From assembly GCF_003605195.1 (NCBI RefSeq), contig NZ_QYOS01000022.1, forward strand, positions 237,042 to 301,041: a stretch of DNA of 64,000 nucleotides. Reading direction: 5' to 3'. A program made the translations under genes and the position numbers. Source of the DNA: Aurantiacibacter odishensis (lineage in GTDB: Bacteria; Pseudomonadota; Alphaproteobacteria; Sphingomonadales; Sphingomonadaceae). Shown piece after piece: positions 9,140 to 17,380 of this stretch (its first letter is position 1; each line of letters opens with the position of its first letter). Below the pieces are notes generated by a model. It saw only the letters and a list, made by a program, of their open reading frames with translations, ran no database searches and had not been told where the DNA came from.

Positions 9140-10465
9140 ATGAAAGCCGAAATCCTGTGGGCGTGGCGTAGGCTCAACGCCAATTACTGGTTCTATCCGG
9201 CGGTGTTCGCGTTCACGTCGCTGCTGCTGGCCTTCGTCTGCATCGCGGCGGACCGCGCAGGCTATGCCGAGTGGCTGAACGATGTCTCGTGGCTGGCGCC
9301 CGCCCGGCCCGAGGGCGCGTCCACGATGTTGCAGGTGATCGCGGGCAGCATGATCGCGGTCGCCTCCACCGTGTTCTCCATCACTATCGTCGCGGTCAGC
9401 TATGCCAGCGGAACATATGGCCCGCGCCTGCTCACCAATTTCATGGAGGACAAGGGCAACCAGCTTTCGCTGGCGACCTTCATCGGCACGTTTGTCTTCG
9501 CGCTCACCGTGCTGCGCACCGTGCGGGCGGAGGATGAGCAGCCCGCCACAGCCGCCGATGCTGCTGCCACGGCCCTGCCCGGTTTCGTGCCACAACTCTC
9601 TCTGCTGATCGCTTTCATTCTGATGGTGATATCGGTCGCGGTGCTGGTGTTCTTCCTCAACCACGTGCCGTCCAGCATCCGTATCAACAATGTGATCAAG
9701 GATATCGGGGAGCGACTGCTGGGGGCAATCGCGAAAACCTATCCCAACGACGGTGATCGCGACGCGCCGGACGGTGCGCCGCGCGGCTGCCCCATGCGGG
9801 CGGAGAAGGCCGGCTACATCCAGCTCATCGATTTCGGCGACATGGAAAAGCTGGCGCGCGAATGCGAGTGCGAGATCACGCTTCTGGTGCGCACCGGGGA
9901 CTTCGTGCACAAGGGCCTGCCCATTCTCGAGATCGCCAACGGCTCCTGCCACGAGGGGTGCATGGAGAAACTGCGAGAGTGCTTCACGCAAGGCTCCAGC
10001 CGCACGCCGGAGCAGGACCCGGAATTCCTGATCGACGAACTGGTGGAAATCGGCCTGCGCGCGTTGTCACCGGGCATCAACGATCCCTTCACCGCTGTCA
10101 CCTCGCTCCACTGGCTGGGCGCGGCCACGGCGGACCTTGGCAAGCGGCGGCTGGTGAAGGACGTGTGCAGCAGCGATGCGGAAAAGTGCCCGGTCTACCC
10201 CAAGGCGGACGATTTCAAGCACTTCGTCCAGCGCGGCTTCGGCGCGATCCGCAGCGCGGTGGCGAGCAGCCCGATTGCATCCAAGATCATGCTCGACACT
10301 CTGCGCAACGCGGCTCTCACGATCGAGGGCGAGGAGCGGCGCGAGCTGCTGCTGGGAGAAGCGGCGCAGTTGCGCGAACAGGCGCGGCTGGCGCTGGAAG
10401 GGCCGGATCGCCGCGAGGTGGAGGACCGGTTCGACGCGGTAATGATGGATTTCAAGCAGGCTTGA
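9140..10465 (+). CDS. DUF2254 family membrane protein
   Basis: The 441-residue protein has four hydrophobic segments in the first 180 residues (around 20-40, 65-90, 110-130 and 150-175). A long soluble C-terminal part follows. The stretch STVFSITIVAVSYASGTYGPRLL and the later GIND..TA region match the DUF2254 family, whose function is not established. The soluble half is cysteine-containing (ECECEI, NGSCHEGCMEKLRECF). It ends two bases before the stop of the convergent EamA gene. Confidence 0.8.
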   Translation: MKAEILWAWRRLNANYWFYPAVFAFTSLLLAFVCIAADRAGYAEWLNDVSWLAPARPEGASTMLQVIAGSMIAVASTVFSITIVAVSYASGTYGPRLLTNFMEDKGNQLSLATFIGTFVFALTVLRTVRAEDEQPATAADAAATALPGFVPQLSLLIAFILMVISVAVLVFFLNHVPSSIRINNVIKDIGERLLGAIAKTYPNDGDRDAPDGAPRGCPMRAEKAGYIQLIDFGDMEKLARECECEITLLVRTGDFVHKGLPILEIANGSCHEGCMEKLRECFTQGSSRTPEQDPEFLIDELVEIGLRALSPGINDPFTAVTSLHWLGAATADLGKRRLVKDVCSSDAEKCPVYPKADDFKHFVQRGFGAIRSAVASSPIASKIMLDTLRNAALTIEGEERRELLLGEAAQLREQARLALEGPDRREVEDRFDAVMMDFKQA

Positions 10466-10466
10466 A

Positions 10467-11387
10467 CTATACCGGATTGACGCGCGGACGCGGCGGTTCC
10501 CTTGGCGCGGTCATTCTCGCCAGCACCAGCGCGCTGCCAACCAGCACGATGCCCAGAAGGTCGAGCGGCACGAGCACCTCGTCGAATGCCAGCCACCCGA
10601 TCAGCGCGGCGACCGCAGGCTGGGTGAGCAAGGCAATGCCGATCACCAGCGGCGAAAAGGCTTTCAGCGAATAGACGAGCAGGCCCTGTCCCAATAGCTG
10701 GCTGGAGAAAGCCAGCACCAGCACCGGTGTCCAGTCGGTAGGCCAGAAGGGCTCGCCCGATAACTGTGCGACCACGAACAGCACGGCGACGCTGGCACTA
10801 CTGGACAGGGCGAGCACGCTCCAACTGCCGAAGCTCTTGCGCGCGTCCTGCAACAGCAGCAGGTATCCGGCATAGAGCAGGCCGGCGAGCAGGCAGAACA
10901 GGTCGCCCACGAAGTTCGCGGTCGACAGTTCGAGCGATCGACCCAGCAGCACGGCTGACCCGGCAAAGGCCGCGATGATCGCCCGCCACTCGCGCCCAAT
11001 CGGCAGACGCCGTAGCACCACGAAGCCCCAGACCATCAGGATAACGCTGCCCGCATTGCCGAACAGCACCGCGTTCGCCAGCCGGGTATCGCCGATGCCG
11101 ACGTGCCAGGCGGCGATATCGAGGCCGAAGAAGACGCCGCCCGCCAGTACCAGCAGGACAGCCTTTCGCGGAATGCCGCCCAGCCGTTCGCCGGTGATGC
11201 CCGCGAGAAGGAACAGGAACGGCAGCGCCAGCGCCACACGCCAAAATCCGGCGCTGACCGGGCCGGTATCGGCCAGTCGCACCAGCCAAGGACCGCAGGC
11301 GAGCGCCACGTTACCCAGCAGCAGTGCTGCTAGTGCCAAGGCTTTCGCGCGCAGGGGCTGGTCTTCACCGGTTTGGGGACCGGTCAT
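10467..11387 (-). CDS. EamA-type drug/metabolite transporter
   Basis: This 306-residue protein has ten predicted membrane segments in two similar halves of five, the layout of the EamA/DMT superfamily. Landmarks include FWRVALALPFLFLL in the first half and QLLGQGLLVYSLKAFSPLVIGIALLTQP in the second, followed by FDEVLVPLDLLGIVLVG. Export of a metabolite is the usual family role; the substrate is unknown. It is last in an apparent lipB-lipoprotein-EamA operon, starting nine bases after the lipoprotein stop. Confidence 0.88.
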   Translation of the reverse strand: MTGPQTGEDQPLRAKALALAALLLGNVALACGPWLVRLADTGPVSAGFWRVALALPFLFLLAGITGERLGGIPRKAVLLVLAGGVFFGLDIAAWHVGIGDTRLANAVLFGNAGSVILMVWGFVVLRRLPIGREWRAIIAAFAGSAVLLGRSLELSTANFVGDLFCLLAGLLYAGYLLLLQDARKSFGSWSVLALSSSASVAVLFVVAQLSGEPFWPTDWTPVLVLAFSSQLLGQGLLVYSLKAFSPLVIGIALLTQPAVAALIGWLAFDEVLVPLDLLGIVLVGSALVLARMTAPREPPRPRVNPV

Positions 11388-11396
11388 GGGAGGAAC

Positions 11397-11696
11397 CTAC
11401 TCGGCCTCTTCGGCCGGTTCCGGCTCTTCGCTTTCGGCGGGCTGGGCCTCTTCGGTAACCGACTGGGGAGCCGCAGCGGGAGTTGCACCTCCTTCCACGC
11501 CTTTTTCCGGCTCTGCCAACGGAGCCTGCGAGCGCACCTGGTCGAGCGGCAGCATCTCGTCGCTGATCGTGCCCTCCAGCACTTCCCCCGATGCCTCGCG
11601 CCCGTCGTTCTCCACATCGACTGCCGGATCGTCCCCACAGGCCGAGAGGGCAAGCAGCACAGGCGCGGCAAGGGCCAGGGTGCGGATCGTGGTCAT
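11397..11696 (-). CDS. Small acidic lipoprotein, function unknown
   Basis: This 99-residue protein has a short signal peptide ending in a lipobox, LSAC (Cys20), so it is probably lipid-anchored. The remainder is low-complexity and very acidic, ending in EPEPAEEAE. No catalytic domain is visible. It sits three bases after the lipB stop and nine bases before EamA, so co-translation is likely. The coding call rests on the lipobox, the operon spacing and the absence of a better frame. Confidence 0.7.
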   Translation of the reverse strand: MTTIRTLALAAPVLLALSACGDDPAVDVENDGREASGEVLEGTISDEMLPLDQVRSQAPLAEPEKGVEGGATPAAAPQSVTEEAQPAESEEPEPAEEAE

Positions 11697-11699
11697 GGT

Positions 11700-12374
11700 T
11701 TAGGCGGTCTCCGGTTGCGAAATGGCGCCGAGGAATTGGCCGGCGCGCGCCAGCAATGCCTCATCCCATTCCTCCGGCGCAACAGTCTTTCCAAGTGCTT
11801 CCATGCTGGTGACGCCGTATTCCGAGATACCGCAGGGCACGATGCCGGTGAAATGGGAGAGGTCGGGCGAGAGGTTCACGGCGAAACCGTGCATCGTCAC
11901 CCAGCGCCGCACGCGCACGCCGATGGCGCCGATCTTGGCTTCCGCGCCGCTGGCATCGTGCGTCCATATTCCGACGCGTTCGGGTACGGCGAAGGCTTCC
12001 ACATCGAAATCGGAGAGAGTGGCGATCACCCAGCTCTCCAGCGCGTGGACGAACTGGCGCACGTCCTTCGTGCGCTTCTTCAGGTCCAGCAGCACGTATG
12101 TCACACGTTGGCCGGGGCCGTGATAGGTGTAGCGCCCCCCCCGCCCCGTATCGACCACGTCAAAACGCGGATCGACCAGTTCGGCCGCATCGGCGCTGGT
12201 TCCGGCGGTGTAGACCGGCGGGTGTTCCAGCATCCACACCAGTTCCTGCCCCTCGCCCGCAGCCAGCGCCGCGTTGCGCGCCTCCTGCTCGGCCAGCGCC
12301 TCGCGATAGGGCACCTGGCCCAGCGATCGGCGCCATTCGATTGATGGATCTGGAAGATTGCTGTTGTCAGTCAT
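11700..12374 (-). CDS. lipB: Octanoyltransferase LipB
   Basis: The 224-residue enzyme transfers octanoate from acyl carrier protein to lipoyl domains, the first step of lipoate assembly. Landmarks are the [18 protein letters not shown] motif near residue 78, catalytic Lys147 in [13 protein letters not shown] and catalytic Cys181 in [15 protein letters not shown]. The length is normal for the family. It starts with ATG at 12374 and diverges from the membrane protein gene at 12442. lipA is not adjacent. Confidence 0.96.
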   Translation of the reverse strand: MTDNSNLPDPSIEWRRSLGQVPYREALAEQEARNAALAAGEGQELVWMLEHPPVYTAGTSADAAELVDPRFDVVDTGRGGRYTYHGPGQRVTYVLLDLKKRTKDVRQFVHALESWVIATLSDFDVEAFAVPERVGIWTHDASGAEAKIGAIGVRVRRWVTMHGFAVNLSPDLSHFTGIVPCGISEYGVTSMEALGKTVAPEEWDEALLARAGQFLGAISQPETA

Positions 12375-12441
12375 GGTTTGGCGATTGCGTGGCGGGTGCG
12401 AAGGCGCTTATCAAGTGGGCATTTGCGGAACAGAGGACAAT

Positions 12442-13278
12442 ATGGCGACGAAACTGGACCTTGGACGTGCCTGGAACGAGGCGATGGCGCTGCTCTCTGC
12501 CAACAAGGACGTGGTGTTGATCGTCGCGGCGGTTTTCTTCTTCCTGCCCAATGTCATCGCCACGCTGGTGCTGCCTTCCCAGGATGCCCTGACGATGCAG
12601 CTGGAGGCGCTTGGGGAGACTCCCAGCCCGGAAGACATGATGGCGGTCTTCGGCGACTATTTCGGCCAGAGCTGGTGGATTTATATCGTCTTCGGGCTGG
12701 TCCAGGCGGTCGGGGTGATGGGGCTGCTGGCGCTGCTGACTGACAGATCCCGCCCCACGGTTGGCGAGGCACTGGGCTTCGGCTTGAAGGCGCTGGTGCC
12801 GTATCTTGTCGCACAGATCCTCTTCGGCCTCGTCATGGTTGCCGTGCCCTTGCTGCTGGTGGCAATCGGGGCGCTTATCAACCCCGCGCTTGCCGCGCTG
12901 CTGGCCTTCGTCGGCCTGATCCTTGCCGTCTACATCTGGATCAAGTTCTCGCTGATCTCTCCCGTCATCGCCATCGAGAAGGTGATGAACCCCATCAGCG
13001 CGCTGGCGCGTTCGTGGCGACTGACGAAAGGTAATTCCTTTCGCCTGCTGGCCTTTTACGCCCTGCTCGTCATCTGCGTGATGGTGCTCTGGCTTGTCGT
13101 CAGCATGGTGCTCAGCCTGTTCAGCGTGATGGGTGAGGAGATCGGCCTGTTCGCCATGGCCATCGGCAGCGGCCTGATGAGCATGGGCTTCTCCACGGTC
13201 ATGCTGCTGGTGCTGGCGGCCGTTCACCGTCAGCTTACCGGCACCGATGGCGAACCGGTGGGCAAGACCTTCGAATAA
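12442..13278 (+). CDS. Glycerophosphodiesterase-membrane-domain-like protein
   Basis: This 278-residue polytopic protein has about six hydrophobic segments and no catalytic motif. Weak pattern recognition places it with UPF0259 or GDPD membrane-domain proteins (repeated helices with WIKFSLISPVIAIEKVMNPISAL, typical of that fold). The ATG at 12442 is preferred over longer in-frame starts because AGAGG lies just upstream and the protein begins soluble and then enters a membrane helix. The function is unknown. Confidence 0.72.
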   Translation: MATKLDLGRAWNEAMALLSANKDVVLIVAAVFFFLPNVIATLVLPSQDALTMQLEALGETPSPEDMMAVFGDYFGQSWWIYIVFGLVQAVGVMGLLALLTDRSRPTVGEALGFGLKALVPYLVAQILFGLVMVAVPLLLVAIGALINPALAALLAFVGLILAVYIWIKFSLISPVIAIEKVMNPISALARSWRLTKGNSFRLLAFYALLVICVMVLWLVVSMVLSLFSVMGEEIGLFAMAIGSGLMSMGFSTVMLLVLAAVHRQLTGTDGEPVGKTFE

Positions 13279-13298
13279 CGGTCAGAGGCGAATAGCGG

Positions 13299-13643
13299 TC
13301 AGAGGATTTCCTCGACCTTCTCCACGGGCCGGCACAGGCGCACGCCTTTCTCCGTCTCCACCAGCGGGCGCTCGATCAGCCTGGAATCGGCGGCCATCGC
13401 GTCCAGCACGGTGTCGGCATCGGCTTCCGGCAGGCCGCGATCCTTCGCGTCCGTACCGCTGAGCCGCAGCCCCTGGGCCGGGGACATGCCCGCATCGGCA
13501 TAGAGCTGCGCCAGCTTTTCGCGCGCTGGCGGGTTCTTCAGGTATTCGACCACTTCGACCTCGACTCCGTCGCGCTCCTGCAGGATCGCCAGCGTGGCGC
13601 GCGATTTGCTGCATTTCGGGTTGTGCCAGATGGTCGCTTTCAC
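13299..13643 (-). CDS. arsC: ArsC-family glutaredoxin-dependent reductase
   Basis: This 114-residue thioredoxin-fold protein has the arsenate reductase signature WHNPKCSKSRATLAIL, with active-site Cys11. The later IERPLVETEKGVRLCRP segment holds conserved arginines. The family reduces arsenate via glutathione/glutaredoxin, but many members are of unknown specificity, and no arsR, arsB or acr3 gene is near. The GTG at 13643 is chosen because GGAGGA lies eight bases upstream and it gives the standard family length; the longer frame runs into the receptor promoter. Confidence 0.85.
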   Translation of the reverse strand: MKATIWHNPKCSKSRATLAILQERDGVEVEVVEYLKNPPAREKLAQLYADAGMSPAQGLRLSGTDAKDRGLPEADADTVLDAMAADSRLIERPLVETEKGVRLCRPVEKVEEIL

Positions 13644-13724
13644 AGGGTCTTCCTCCATGTCTCGTTGCCCGCACGCCCTAGCGCGCAAACTTTTTCGGGC
13701 CAACGCCACATTTGCTGTTGTCAC

Positions 13725-13739
13725 TAATAATCATTCTCA
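13725..13739. promoter_or_regulatory. Fur-box-like iron operator
   Basis: Read on the minus strand the 15 bases are TGAGAATGATTATTA. This matches the 7-1-7 Fur consensus (TGATAATnATTATCA) at all but two positions. It lies 14 bases before the receptor start codon, where repressor binding would block transcription. Iron control of the receptor is inferred. Confidence 0.6.
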
Positions 13740-13774
13740 ATAGAGGCTGCTCTTGCAAATCAATCTCAATAGAG
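13731..13774 (+). repeat. Imperfect direct repeat over receptor start
   Basis: TCATTCTCAATAGAG at 13731-13745 recurs as TCAATCTCAATAGAG at 13760-13774, one mismatch in 15, spaced 29 bases start to start. The first copy overlaps the Fur-like box; the second runs over the first codons of the receptor. It could be a second regulator or Fur half-site, or a local duplication. Confidence 0.5.
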
Positions 13775-15885
13775 TCGTGAGGGAATTTCTTATCCGTACC
13801 GTCAGCCGCTTCGCCCTGCTTGCCAGTGTCACCGCCCTGCCCGCCCCCGCCCTGGCCAACGTAGCCGCCGAGGCAGAGGCACAGCGCGACTACCTGCCCA
13901 GCAACATCATCGTAACCGGTGAGCGCGATACCTACGTCAATGAAGACGGCAGCACCGGCACCAAGACGCCGACGCCGATCATCGACGTGCCCCAGGCCGT
14001 TACCGTGATCACGGCAGACCAACTGGAGGACCAGGGCGTCACCACCCTGAACGATGCGCTGCGCTTCGTGCCCGGGGTCAGCCTGGAAACCGGCGAGGGC
14101 CACCGCGACGAGGTGTTCATCCGCGGGCAGGAAACCACGGCGGACTTCTATATCGACGGCCTGCGCGACGATGCCCAGTACTACCGCCCGCTGTATAACG
14201 TGGACCGGGTCGAAGTGCTGAAGGGCGCCAATGCGCTGATCTTCGGCCGGGGCGCGGGTGGCGGTGCGATCAACCGCGTATCCAAGACTGCCGAGTTCGG
14301 CATGTCCGAATACAGCGTGGGCGCTCAGGTCGACACCTTCGGGGCCTTCGCCCTCACCGGCGATGCCAACCTGCCCGCCAGCGAGAGCCTCGCCTTGCGC
14401 GTAACGGGCACCTACGAGGAATTCGACAATCACCGCGATGTCTACGATGGCCGCTTCTTCGGCGTGTCGCCTACGGTAACGGCGAACCTCGGCCCCGACA
14501 CGCGCCTCTACGCCTATTACACCTACGACGATGACGAGCGCGTGGTGGACCGCGGCCTTCCCAGCGTCGACGGCGGACCCTTGCGCGGCTTCGACGAGAC
14601 CTTCTTCGGCGATGCCGATTACAACTTCAGCGATGTCGCGGTGCACGTGGCGCGCACACGGCTGGAGCACGATTTCAGCGGCGCGTGGAGCGTGAACGCC
14701 AGCGTGATGTTCGCCGACTATGACAAGTTCTATTCCAACATCGTGCCTGCCGGCGTCGATGTGGCCACCGATACGGTGCGGCTGGCAGGATATGAAAGCG
14801 GAACGGACCGGCAGAACCTGATCGGACAGGTCAACCTTGTCGGCCAGTTCGAAACCGGGTCGCTCGGCCACACCCTGCTGATCGGCGCCGAAGCCGGATC
14901 GCAGGATACCGATTCGGTGCGCGACCAGGCCCGTTTCAACAATGGCACGGACACCAGCGTCAGTGTCGCCCTAGAGGATACGATCACCGTGCCTGCCTTC
15001 ACGCTGACGCCCCAGCGCGCCAGCACCAGCGAGCTTTCCACCCTGTCGTTCTATGCGCAGGAACAGCTCGATATCGGCATCCTGCAACTTGTGGCGGGCG
15101 TGCGTTACGACCGGTTCGACCTCGAAAGCACCGACATCCGAACCGGTTTCGACGGTGCGCGGGTGGACGAACGCTGGAGCCCCCGGTTCGGCGCGATCCT
15201 GAAGCCGCAGGAAAACCTGTCGATCTACGCCAGCTATGCCGAAAGCTTCCTCCCATCCGCCGGGGACCAGTTCACCGTGCTCGGCCAGGAGGACGAGGGG
15301 ATCGAGCCCGAGACGTTCGAGAACATCGAACTGGGCGTGAAGTGGGCTCCGCATACCGAACTGCTGCTGACAGCGGCGGTGTTCCGCCTCACCCGCTCCA
15401 ACACGCCGTCCGTCGATCCGGTCACCAGCCTGACGACGCTTGTTGGCGAAAGCCAGGTGGAAGGTTTCGAATTGGGAATGGTGGGCAAGCCGACCGACAG
15501 CCTCTCGCTGAGCCTCGGCTACACCTATCTCGACGGCGAGATCACCGACAGCGCCGATGCCACCGATATCGGCACGGTGCTGCAACAGGTGCCGCACCAT
15601 CAGATCACTGCCTGGGCGCGTTATGACCTGACGGACCGCGTGGGTCTTGGCGCAGGCGTGATCCACCAGTCGGACCAGTTCGCCAGCATGAGCAACGACG
15701 TGGTGCTGCCCAGCTATACCCGCGTGGACGCAGCGGTGTTCTTCGAGGCGACCGACACGCTGTCACTGCAGCTGAATGTTGAGAACCTGTTCGACGAGGA
15801 CTATTACCCCTCCGCTCACGGCGACAACAACATCCAGCCGGGCGCTCCGCTGAACGCTTCGCTCGGGGCACGGCTGCGGTTCTGA
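13753..15885 (+). CDS. TonB-dependent siderophore-type receptor
   Basis: This 710-residue outer membrane receptor has a signal peptide ending near ALANVAAEAE and the plug sequence IDVPQAVTVITADQLEDQGV. FIRGQETTADFYIDGLRDD and VEVLKGANALIFGRGAGGGAI are hallmarks of catecholate-siderophore receptors (Fiu/FepA-like class). It ends in LGARLRF with a C-terminal aromatic. The start TTG at 13753 has AGAGG seven bases upstream; GTG at 13777 is the alternative. A Fur-like operator overlaps the promoter region. The exact siderophore is unknown. Confidence 0.92.
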   Translation: MQINLNRVVREFLIRTVSRFALLASVTALPAPALANVAAEAEAQRDYLPSNIIVTGERDTYVNEDGSTGTKTPTPIIDVPQAVTVITADQLEDQGVTTLNDALRFVPGVSLETGEGHRDEVFIRGQETTADFYIDGLRDDAQYYRPLYNVDRVEVLKGANALIFGRGAGGGAINRVSKTAEFGMSEYSVGAQVDTFGAFALTGDANLPASESLALRVTGTYEEFDNHRDVYDGRFFGVSPTVTANLGPDTRLYAYYTYDDDERVVDRGLPSVDGGPLRGFDETFFGDADYNFSDVAVHVARTRLEHDFSGAWSVNASVMFADYDKFYSNIVPAGVDVATDTVRLAGYESGTDRQNLIGQVNLVGQFETGSLGHTLLIGAEAGSQDTDSVRDQARFNNGTDTSVSVALEDTITVPAFTLTPQRASTSELSTLSFYAQEQLDIGILQLVAGVRYDRFDLESTDIRTGFDGARVDERWSPRFGAILKPQENLSIYASYAESFLPSAGDQFTVLGQEDEGIEPETFENIELGVKWAPHTELLLTAAVFRLTRSNTPSVDPVTSLTTLVGESQVEGFELGMVGKPTDSLSLSLGYTYLDGEITDSADATDIGTVLQQVPHHQITAWARYDLTDRVGLGAGVIHQSDQFASMSNDVVLPSYTRVDAAVFFEATDTLSLQLNVENLFDEDYYPSAHGDNNIQPGAPLNASLGARLRF

Positions 15886-15904
15886 CCGCGGCCCAGGAGG
15901 GACT

Positions 15905-16471
15905 CTAGTCCGTAGCCTCTCCTTCCGGGGCGGGCGCCTCCCCCCGCATTCCCGGAACGGCACGCGCCGCGTCTGCAGGGTCTATACCCGGTGCAGGCGC
16001 GGCGCTGATGGTTTCGCGCCTGCGCCCAACGCGCCCTGCTCGCTGCACGGCGCGGACAAGGCGCGGATAGACGCCGCAGCGGCACAGGTTGGGGATCGCC
16101 TCCCTGATCTGCGCCTCGGTCGGGTCCGGGTTGGAGCGTAGCAGACTGGCAGCGGCAATGGCGATGCCCGGCGTGCAGAACCCGCACTGGATCGCCTGTT
16201 CCGCCACCAGCGCCTGCTGCACCGGATGGGAACGATCGCGCGACAGCCCTTCGATCGTGGTGATGTAGCGCCCCTCGGCCTCCCCGATGGTGACAAGGCA
16301 ACTGCGCAGCGCCTCCCCGTCCACCAGCACCATGCAGGCCCCGCAGTCGCCCACGCCGCAGCCGTACTTGGTACCGGTGAGATTGGCCGCATCGCGCAAG
16401 GCGTGCAGCAGGGGGGTGTCGGGGTCCATGTCGAAATCGACCGGACGCTCGTTCACCGTCATGGCTGTCAT
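15905..16471 (-). CDS. [2Fe-2S] small subunit of molybdenum hydroxylase, orphan
   Basis: The 188-residue protein has all eight cluster cysteines of the xanthine oxidase-family small subunit. Cys38, 43, 46 and 58 form the plant-ferredoxin-like cluster (GCGVGDCGAC) and Cys96, 99, 130 and 132 the second cluster (QCGFCT, CRC). It resembles isoquinoline 1-oxidoreductase alpha and aldehyde dehydrogenase IorA-type proteins. These normally pass electrons from a molybdopterin large subunit, but neither neighbour is that subunit. A roughly 35-residue C-terminal tail rich in Ala/Pro/Arg extends past the usual end. Confidence 0.88.
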   Translation of the reverse strand: MTAMTVNERPVDFDMDPDTPLLHALRDAANLTGTKYGCGVGDCGACMVLVDGEALRSCLVTIGEAEGRYITTIEGLSRDRSHPVQQALVAEQAIQCGFCTPGIAIAAASLLRSNPDPTEAQIREAIPNLCRCGVYPRLVRAVQRAGRVGRRRETISAAPAPGIDPADAARAVPGMRGEAPAPEGEATD

Positions 16472-16504
16472 GGAATAGGGGCTGTCATGGGTTGGGGTTA
16501 CTCG

Positions 16505-17263
16505 TCAGTTGCGCCAGCTGGGATCAATCGTATCGATCTTGCGCGTCCAGGCCTGGAAGTCCAGCTTGCCGAAGTCGTCCGTCAACTGTTTGTCGCGGTC
16601 GCGCTGGTGCTGTTCGATAACCTGTTGCGGCACCACAATGGGCGCACCGAGTGCGGCGGTCTTCACCTGCACTTCGCACGCGCGCTGGAGCATGTAGTAG
16701 AGCAGGAACATCTCGTAGATCGTGCGCCCCATCACGACAGGGCCGTGGTTCTTCAGCATCAGGATCTGGTTGTTCCCGGCATTGCGCACCAGCCGCTCGC
16801 CTTCCTCTGAACGCACGGTGATGCCTTCGAAGTCGTGGTAGCCGATGGCTCCTTCGAAGAAGCACGAATAGAAATTACTGGCTTGCAGGCCGCCTTCGGT
16901 AGCGCAGACGGCCATGGTGTCGGGCGTGTGCGTGTGCACGATGGCGTGGGCGTGCGGCAGGTTCTTGTGGAACACGCTGTGCTGCGTGAACCCTGCTAGG
17001 TTCACAGGATAGGGATTGTCGCCAACCTTGTTGCCGTCCTCGTCGATCTTGACGAGGTTGGATGCCGTCACTTCCTCCCACAACAGGCCGTAGGGGTTGA
17101 TGAGGAAGTGGTTATCGGTTCCCGGAACGCGCAGGGTGATGTGGTTGTAGATGCTCTCGCACCAGCCGAGGTGCGCGAAGATTCGGTAGGCGGCAGCAAG
17201 GTCCAGCCGCGCCTGCCATTCCTCCGCGCTGCAATCCATCTGCGGCTTCAACTGCGTGGCCAT
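16505..17263 (-). CDS. Class II aldolase/adducin family protein
   Basis: This 252-residue protein has the class II aldolase metal-binding pattern, with HAIVHTHTPDTMAV holding the zinc histidines and LKNHGPVVMG holding the third. Members are fuculose-phosphate-type aldolases, epimerases, or uncharacterised enzymes acting on decarboxylatable or hydroxylated acids. The ATG at 17263 has GGGAGAA seven bases upstream. The frame stays open far upstream to 19279, but that part is antisense to the MFS and hydrolase genes. It diverges from the transporter at 17381 and borders the ketone-type catabolic cluster. Confidence 0.88.
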   Translation of the reverse strand: MATQLKPQMDCSAEEWQARLDLAAAYRIFAHLGWCESIYNHITLRVPGTDNHFLINPYGLLWEEVTASNLVKIDEDGNKVGDNPYPVNLAGFTQHSVFHKNLPHAHAIVHTHTPDTMAVCATEGGLQASNFYSCFFEGAIGYHDFEGITVRSEEGERLVRNAGNNQILMLKNHGPVVMGRTIYEMFLLYYMLQRACEVQVKTAALGAPIVVPQQVIEQHQRDRDKQLTDDFGKLDFQAWTRKIDTIDPSWRN

Positions 17264-17380
17264 CGCTATTCTCCCTTTATTCGTGCGCTCCCATAGCACC
17301 GCTAGATTGACTTTGTCACAGGTCTTGGCAAACCCCGATGCAAGCCGCGAAAAGCGGCACGGGAGAGGATTGTTACAAAA

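Noticed and set aside
13299..13643. Complete arsenic resistance operon
   Set aside because: Only an ArsC-family protein is present; no arsR, arsB, acr3 or arsH is near.
13678..14871. 397-residue minus-strand frame opposite the siderophore receptor
   Set aside because: It has no recognisable domain and runs through the Fur-like promoter; the plus-strand receptor is certain.
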